From Calycina herbarum (Eukaryota; Ascomycota; Leotiomycetes; Helotiales; Pezizellaceae): a DNA stretch of 64,000 nt. Positions 56,962 through 64,000 of the stretch are shown here, piece after piece. The notes below the pieces were generated by a model. It was not told where the DNA came from. It worked only from the letters and a program-made list of their open reading frames with translations, and did no database searches. The DNA is taken from contig LLEY01000073.1 in the NCBI GenBank assembly GCA_001414485.1, positions 231,355-295,354 of the forward strand, written 5' to 3'. The stretch's first letter is position 1. Each line of letters begins with the position of its first letter. The position numbers and the translations under genes were made by a program.

Positions 56962-59597
56962 ATGGATTTCTTCCTCGGGTGTTTCGAGAGGTATGTTAGA
57001 AACTGGTGTCTCGGGCGTCTTGAGCAACGACATCTAGTTCGAGATTGGTTTCTAAAGCGGGCGTTTAAATCAAGCGTTGATAGTAATTGGGTGACCGTCA
57101 ATCAATCCACTGTGCTCCTAACAAATTCGAATCTCGAGGTTCTTATTTTCATGCTCAAGAAGGCGGAAGCTGTGAGTTCCTTTGGCCCAATACACATGGA
57201 CGACGACATTCCTGCCGTGGCTTCGCACCACACATGAAGGCACAAAGCTGTACTCTCTTCATCCAGTTTTCTCCGTATTTCTTCGCCATCAAGCACACAA
57301 AGCAGGCTATGGACTTTTAGGATCTACAGACGGAATATCAAAGATGATGACAAAGATATTTGTTCAACACCATGATCGTCGAACTTTCAAGTGGATTGAG
57401 GGTCAAGTCACTGGCTCGCCAACATGGGATATGTATTGCGAGTCTACTCATGGCAGACCGAATTTTTGTCACAGCATTAGAGCTCAAACCATCTCACCCG
57501 CAACTTTTAGAAAAGAATCCGTCACTCATCCCGATCTTCCTTGCCTGGTGTTTGCTGGCCTGTAACGGATTTAATTCTCAGTTCGCTTCAGTCAGATTTT
57601 CGCCCGATGTAGTTCTCGACTACTGCGTTCAAGCAAAGCCACAGGTACGTCAGATTCTTTTGCAACTCATATCACGGCTCCTTACCTCAACCAATTACCT
57701 TGAAGCAAAAGTAACTGAAGTTTTACATTCAGCTTTTTATAAAAGTTTCAAAGGCCGTGAAATTAGCCAATTTCTTCTTTTTGCGAAACACGTAATCTTA
57801 CACTGAGCATAACGCTTGTAGCCTACCTTTAGGTTCTCCTCTTTATGATGAATCGGTATCTTTCAACGAATTGTTTGGATCAGTTCCGTCGCTCGCTGGA
57901 TGAAACTACTCAACTTCTGGACACCATTACTTGTCCGGTATCAACGCTCTGCGCACTCAGCCCAGGTGATGAGCTTCACAAAATGCTTGAGATTTTAGAG
58001 ATATACAAGCAGATACGAAATGAACAGAACTCATACGCTAAGCTTACCATTTACGAACTTCTACCTGGCCGCACCGAAGAAAACCAAACCCTGACGGATG
58101 GGCGAAGATCTCCAGGAGCGTTTCCCTACTTCGAAGCGCCACCGGGTTATACGAGAAACACGATGCCTTTGCATTTTGAGATAATGTAACGCTCAATGCA
58201 GCGGTACAGAAACTGAGTTCTGAAGCTGATGTCATATACACTACCATTGCCAAAGACTGGAAAGAGTTCATTGGCAACCTGGACATGGAAACACTCGCAG
58301 GAATTTCAACGATTGGGATTCCAACAAGCCGCAGAATTGATGAAAGTTATGCTTGATGAAAGTCCACTCTACAAAGAATGTAAACTCCGATAATGAAACC
58401 AAACTTCTTGAGACACTCAAAGACGGAAAAGACTTCAAAAATCGACTCCCAAGCTCCCCAAATTAGGCTTCGATAGCAATCAACCTATTAGAGCAAGGTG
58501 ATTCTCTCGCAGACGCGCCAAAGAATTTTGAGAAGGAAAACGCTAAATGGAAGAAGAGTAAGAGCCGGCGTTTGCTTCTCGCCGGAATTGAGATCACGCC
58601 CGATTTCCCTGACGAGGGCACCAAAACATATTTTGAGTCGATGCAAGTCAGAACATACATTTTTATGAACGACTGGCAATCCCTCAAAGAGTATCTCGAA
58701 TTGGTGGCGGTTGGTGTCAGGAGCAAACTTCCACAGTCTCTGGATGTTCCACAACTGAGGTATAGAGTCTGGTGGTATAATTTAGAAGGGCTGTGTGCTC
58801 TTCGATTGGGAGAATGGGACGAGGCATGCCACTACCTAAAGGAGGTGTTTCGGATAGCACAGCACCGGCCCCAGGACACTACCGGAGTGGCTTTCTCTGC
58901 TCTTCGGCTAATGATGATTCTTTACAATTCATGCCCCCAAGAACATGTCTTCCAACCGAACACCTTCACCGAATTGGACTCTTTTTGGAAGATTATTGTT
59001 CCGGCATGCCTTCTCGGATACCAAGCAGATCAGAAGATAAATGCTTGCAATGGTGTTCTCTTGGTCATTTTACTTCAAGCGACGGGTCGAGAAAACGCAG
59101 GACATCAAGCTTCACTCTCAGAGGGTGTTGCCAACACTATACTATATTTAGCAGCATCTAGAAAGTCACTAGGCATGCGAGAGAAATTTATTCAATCGGT
59201 ATCCTCCACTCTTCGCTGTCCAGACACTTCCGTCTCCAGCCGATTCCTTCATACATTGAGGTCTGTTCTCGCCTCTACAACGACTCAATCAGAACAAGCA
59301 AAACGTGCAATGGAAGAAGCAGAAAATCACCTGTTCTGACATGACACAAACTGTGGATGCCGCTTTTCAGCAGAAGCCACGACTACAGGACAGATACCAT
59401 TGGTCTCATATAATTCACTTTTTCTGTTCTTACCAACCTTCGAACGACTCGAGGGAAGAACAGAGTTGCTTTTCATAGGTAGAATTGTGCTTCTTTGGAT
59501 ACAAAACAAATTTCGAGTTAGCAAAGAAGAGCGTGATCAGGAGAAGATTAAGGAATATTTGAAGGAGTGGCATACAGAGTTCACAGATGATTCCTAA
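56962..59597 (+). pseudogene. Decayed helical-repeat gene (possible NLR/TPR-type STAND protein remnant)
   Basis: Protein-like segments run along the plus strand but switch frame repeatedly. They are NLEVLIFMLKKAE (57.13 kb), KLYSLHPVFSVFLRHQAHK (57.25), RIFVTALELKPSHPQLLEKN (57.45), HKMLEILEIYKQIRNEQNSY (57.98), DNVTLNAAVQKLSSEADV (58.19), QEFQRLGFQQAAELMKVML (58.30), and an open stretch 58462-59339 with ALRLGEWDEACHYLKEVFRI. At least three shifts cannot be explained by introns. After the TGA at 59337 the same frame stays open to 59597 (NKFRVSKEERDQEKIKEYL). The YSLHPVF..FLR segment resembles the region after the winged helix in fungal NB-ARC/TPR proteins; that assignment is inference. No nucleotide-binding domain is seen upstream. 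Confidence 0.6.
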
Positions 59598-59836
59598 GAA
59601 GCATCATCGCTACGACTATCGACAACAGCAACACCTGCGACGAAAATAAACACGTATGTACAAGAATAGCGAGAATGCTGCAGTAACTTATTGCGATGAT
59701 ACTACAAACAACACTGTAACGACCTGTACCCGGGTACCTTGGTTTCAACCTCATATTTCTGCGACCTCTTCACCTTGCTACCCACCTTATCACCTTTCTT
59801 CGTAATCCATCATCGAAATCGCAGTCTCAATATACG

Positions 59837-60171
59837 ATGACGCCTACCGGCGAGCACGGACGTCTGCGCAAATTGCACGAAAAGATATCAGGATATCTCA
59901 GTCTGGACATCCACGACCATAGCGAGGAGAATCTACAATATATACCTTCTCACTCTCTCCCACCCATTTACCTCTAAAAACTTCACCGGTAGATAAAGAA
60001 GAATCGATAGTACAACAACACTTGACAGTACAAAAAGTATCGACGACTTCTAAAAATTCAGATAACCCTCTACCTAATATCCATTTCCTTCAAAGCCTTT
60101 CAAGTTGCGAACTAGAGGATTGGCTCTCACCTCTTGATTGGTTTATAATAGTTTCATTCGGGTATTCACAT
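59837..60171 (+). pseudogene. Small unplaced ORF relic with one frame break
   Basis: ATG at 59837 opens MTPTGEHGRLRKLHEKISGY and stops at 59977. The +1 frame then continues with VQQHLTVQKVSTTSKNSDN and LQSLSSCELEDWLSPLDW to a stop near 60171. The two parts look protein-like and could be one broken gene or two exons. I do not recognise the product. Confidence 0.3.
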
Positions 60172-61806
60172 TGAAGCTTGCTTCGTGCACAATGCGAGCA
60201 GGGTTCTTCTTGGTCACAACTAATCTTATGTTTACGACACTTAGGCCCCTATAATCTCAATCTCAAACATACTCCAATAAATCTCACTGCCCCCTAGTAC
60301 GTGGTACGCCTCTCACTTGAGCTCCTCAAGCTTTGGAATAATCTCATTTGCTTATGAGGAGTTGTGATCTTAGGCGTGGAAATCTCACTCATACGAATGC
60401 TTCTAATTTTTATCAGTTACTCAATACCCCTGCTTAAACTCTATCTCTCATTTGAGAAATACCTACTAGAATTTTGAAGAGAGCTTCATTCAACTCATCC
60501 TAAATCAATAGGCGTTCCACTCTTTCGCTCTTACTCAAACCCTACACTTTCCAGTGACTCCCATCGACTCTCTGCTCGTAATTATTCACTCTTAGACACA
60601 TGTTATATCTATAGTCACTCAATTTCACTCCCCAGAACCCACGCTCCCTCTTCTCGAGCATCCTTCGCTAAGTAATCCCTCGCCTAGCTACCACACTCTA
60701 AAGACAAAAAAGAAATTTGGAGAGTACCGATATGGAATCAACAGAAAGGAGTGGAAAGAGGGGCCACTTAGATCTCCCTCATTTTGCTCTTCCCAAATTC
60801 CAATCCCGGGAATTTTCTCCTTATTTCTCAGCTAGCGCCAACTGCCCAAATAAGCAGATTTGGGCCAGTGAATAGGTCGACTTTGTCAGATGGTTTCCAT
60901 TCGGAGTGAAGGGCAAAACACAGGGCTTGGCCTCATTGGAACTCAAATACTACTCGGTGATATACAAGCAATTTCTTGACCTATTGTTGTGCTTGAAATT
61001 ATTGTGCAATTTCTTCAACGTCTGAAAGGAGAAAACTACCGGGCTCTGAGTTTCTCTTGTTTCCTCCCCTCTCGGGGTTTAATGATACAGAAAATATTTG
61101 ACGAGCTTACCCTCAATTTAGTCCTTCGGCGATTTCAACCTTCACTAAACACTACTAGCTTAGCTAAGAACTTGACAAACATCCCCCAAGCTTCATCAAT
61201 CGCGTTTACTGGTCTGTCTAAATCTCACGATAAACTCTTATAATTCATATACCTTCCCACAATCGTACTTCTCTAAAAATATATTATCGAAAGAGTGGAA
61301 TTTGAGTGTCTAAGCGACACGTGGGAAAAGGTTCAAAGAACTAAAAAAGTAGCGGTTTAAGGATAGTTGGAAGATTGAGCAAAGGACTATCCTTTTGCTA
61401 TCTGCTTTGATTCTCCACCTCCTTGTATCCTGGCCCAAAACTCGACAGCACCAGAGCTTTCGAAGGTAAGAAAAGTATCGACAACATACTTTTCATCGGA
61501 TGTTAGCCACTCAACGAATTTCATTCCGTAACGAGATTGGACTTCTGTTTGAGGTGAATGCTTCGTTTGCCGAGTGGTAGGAAGCGAGTAGGTTCGGCGG
61601 CGTCTTGGATTCATCTTCTTGCTTCTGTGGATTCTTTCGCTTGGTTGGCTCTTCCCTAATCTCGTTGTCTTCGACCGACCATTCTCTGAGGCAGAGGGCT
61701 TAGAGATGTGTATCAATGAAAAGAGCCTCAATCTTGATCCGTATTAAAGGGAAGTTATTTTGTGAACCTACTAGGACGGATAGGCTTAACAGTATTGGCC
61801 CAGAGG

Positions 61807-62061
61807 TGTTAGGAGGCAGAACTCAAAACTTTATTGAAAGTATACCTTTATTCACTCACTCCAATTAGTCCCATGACTACTTCCTAGCATAGCACCAGCG
61901 CCACTCCAGGGCATATATATCTGAATCAGACACCATCTATTCCTATAACACCAAAGTACAAGCTGCTTATGGACACATTGTCTTTCGACTACTGATACAC
62001 TCGAGATAATAAAGAGAGTCTGCTTAATAGTAATAAGTAAATAACTCGAGATATATCAACA
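61807..62061 (-). mobile_element. LTR retrotransposon end (probable 3' LTR, minus orientation)
   Basis: Read on the minus strand, the segment starts TGTTGATATATC and ends TGCCTCCTAACA, giving TGTT..AACA termini over 255 bp. Inside are an ATATATAT box and an AATAAAG signal near the end, as in LTRs. Immediately upstream on that strand is the purine tract AAGAGGAGA (62062-62070), the usual polypurine tract beside a 3' LTR. Flanking 5-mers do not match, so this is not a clean solo LTR. The internal part to the right has no clear reverse transcriptase and the partner LTR is not in the window. Confidence 0.55.
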
Positions 62062-62070
62062 TCTCCTCTT
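62062..62070 (-). other. Polypurine tract next to LTR
   Basis: AAGAGGAGA on the minus strand abuts the TGTTGA start of the LTR; this is the plus-strand primer site expected in LTR retroelements. Confidence 0.5.
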
Positions 62071-64000
62071 AAGTACTATACCACTGCTGCTTCTTCCTTA
62101 TCCGAACGAATTTTAGTCGTCGTCGATACCTTTTACATTGTCGATACTTCTTAGTACCGTCGATATTTATATTTCTCTATAATATTTCTCTATACTTTTT
62201 AGCTTTGGTATAAAGTAGAGGAGATAATAGGCAAAATAAAATGCAGTTCAACTTCACAACGATATAATAATAAATAATCAAGCGGCTATGAAGTCTTGGC
62301 AACTGTGGAGATTCTATTCGTAGTGAGTACTAGCTAGATCGAGCAGAATAGCTGTATTACAGAGTATATTAGAATCCACTCGCGGCTCTCTTTAGCGAGT
62401 TCATACTATCTCCAAAGTGAATCAACCTTTCCTACTATTCTTAACAACCCTAGCCACAAATTAGAACCAGAAAACTGAGTTTAATAGCCTAAAAATACGA
62501 GAGAGAGGGAAAACCCTGTCGAAAACTCCACCTCACGCCCTATTATAACCGCCCGTATTCCCTTCCCCCAGCCTTCTATTAGTAGAAACTTTCCACCCCT
62601 AAAAGGAATTGACAAATCGACGGCAACAAAAAATATCGACAACAAGAAAACTATCAGCACCAAAACCACCGCCCACAAACCCAAATTCAGATACCTGCAC
62701 CTCAAAATCTCTATACCGCTCACTCTTATTACCATCGTCACTCCTCTCTAATTATTTCCCAAAGGAACTTTCTCGGAAACTACCTATGAGGTTCATGGCA
62801 GGAGGACCTGATAAACCCGTCTTGGATTGCGTCCATATCAGTATTGCCAGCAAGAGATAAATCTGGGAGGCGGGGTAGAAATAGATTACTCGTTTTGCTA
62901 GTGTTGAACTCGTGGTTCGGTCTATCAAATACCGAAACAGGAACAGGAACAGAAACAGCAACATGATTGGAGATTCCAAGTTATTTCCTACCTACGACTG
63001 TCAAACTTCACCTGGTCTACCAAGCGGTTATCTACTACAGCAAATCCGGGCATCGTCGACCCAAAACTTGTATTCCCCATAGCTCAAACTGCATACTTAA
63101 GTTGACACCATCCCAAGGTATAAAGAACTCCCCCCAGACCCCCTCTAATCCTACAACGCTAAAACAAGTTTTTTACGAGAGATTAAGGTTACGTCCTTAT
63201 TCTCCTATTATCCTATTAACAAACTCGAAATATTAAAGACAACCAGACTAACGGTAAGGAGCCTACTTAACTACTATACCACCAACTACTACTATACTAC
63301 TTACTACTACTATACCACCAACCACCAACTACCTATCACCTACCACCAATCCAAACACAATTAATCCATCCTCGATCTTCCTAACACTCTCAATCCTCAC
63401 CATCTTACCATCTTACCATACTCCCGAATCCCATACCTCTCCACCTACTAAGTTACAAAACATCACATCCACCAATCCACAATCCACAATCCACAACCTC
63501 CCAACTCCAACCCCCCAACCCCAACCCCTTAACTCCAACCTCACACTACATCTCATCATCTCATCATCTCATCATCACCTTCAAAAACCAGATAAATTTC
63601 CTTCCAAAGCTAAACTCTACAAACAAAACCCACACTGCTCCACAAAATATACAGTCTAGTAGCGTAGATATTTACTTCACCCGCTCAACCTCAACAGCAT
63701 ACAGACATACTAATAAACGATTGAGTAATAATCAGTAGGTCTAGGAGTACAAATTTCATTACGCTCTTAACCTCTAACCTCTAACCATTATAGAAGGCTA
63801 GAAACCCTGCCCTCGCTATCAATCCCCTATAATACCTAAACACTATCTACAATACCAAAAGATAATTCTTCCAAAAGATCCAAGACAGACAACTAAGATA
63901 CTTCAACAGAGTAGCACAGAGTAACACAGAGTATCTCTACGTATCATCTACACACAGAAAAATAATCCATAAGTTGAAATCCTTCTTACAAGTCTTTTTA

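Larger units (their letters stand above)
59598..64000. other. 4.4-kb gene-poor, low-complexity region
   Basis: No intact gene is supported. It contains a possible ORF relic at 59837-60171, an unplaced minus-strand ORF at 61387-61731 (114 codons, basic N-terminus), an LTR end at 61807-62070 and scattered TATCGACRAC motifs. There are simple tandem tracts: ATCTCATC about 63545-63580, CAATCCACA about 63474-63500, CTCTAAC about 63770. The last kilobase is poor in G on the plus strand. Confidence 0.55.

Noticed and set aside
63740..63800. Telomere-like CTCTAACCTCTAACC repeats
   Set aside because: Only about three copies, and the unit is not the CCCTAA expected for most filamentous ascomycetes; not at a sequence end with continuing repeats.

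Overview
The window looks like nuclear DNA of a filamentous ascomycete (Pezizomycotina). Its genes are dense and split by many introns of about 50-150 bp with GT..AG ends. The protein families are typical of moulds: two HET-domain proteins, a Zn2Cys6 regulator, an A-T-R (NRPS-like) reductase, a copper amine oxidase, a P450 and a GH105 pectin-side-chain enzyme. A Leotiomycete (Botrytis/Sclerotinia-like) is my guess for the class, but nothing in the sequence proves it. Exon joins below were worked out by hand from splice signals, reading phase and family motifs; every spliced length given is a whole number of codons.

Layout, left to right. 0.3-5.9 kb: two HET-domain genes flank a short-chain dehydrogenase, all on the minus strand. 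6.6-8.4 kb: an ER cyclophilin (minus) and mitochondrial ribosomal protein uS13 (plus) share a 285-bp head-to-head promoter. 9.1-11.5 kb: a Zn2Cys6 transcription factor. 11.5-16.8 kb: a gene-poor stretch with a MITE-like element. 16.8-25.9 kb: an A-T-R reductase, an FAD monooxygenase and a copper amine oxidase, a plausible small metabolic cluster. 26.2-33.5 kb: UTP8-like and ELG1/ATAD5-like housekeeping genes, head to head. 34.4-37.1 kb: a TIR element, a decayed GMC oxidoreductase and a 140-bp tandem duplication. 38.3-47.1 kb: a bZIP factor, a catalase, a GH105 hydrolase and a P450. 48.1-48.3 kb: an unusual array of donor-like AGTAAGC motifs. 48.8-55.8 kb: a RING-H2/RS-rich protein and a long-tailed Na+/H+ antiporter. 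56.9-59.6 kb: a frameshifted helical-repeat (possibly NLR/TPR-type) gene relic. 59.6-64 kb: low-complexity, gene-poor DNA with an LTR-retrotransposon end.

Most interesting points: (1) the cyclophilin gene has an 85-bp terminal intron. Retained, it gives a soluble protein ending HVEL; spliced, it gives a membrane-anchored form. (2) The Zn2Cys6 gene can be read with a 4-nt micro-exon or with one long intron, giving the same protein. (3) Decayed genes and repeats cluster at 34-37 kb and 56-64 kb. (4) Two short-motif arrays, at 48.1 kb and 60-62.6 kb, are not explained by genes.
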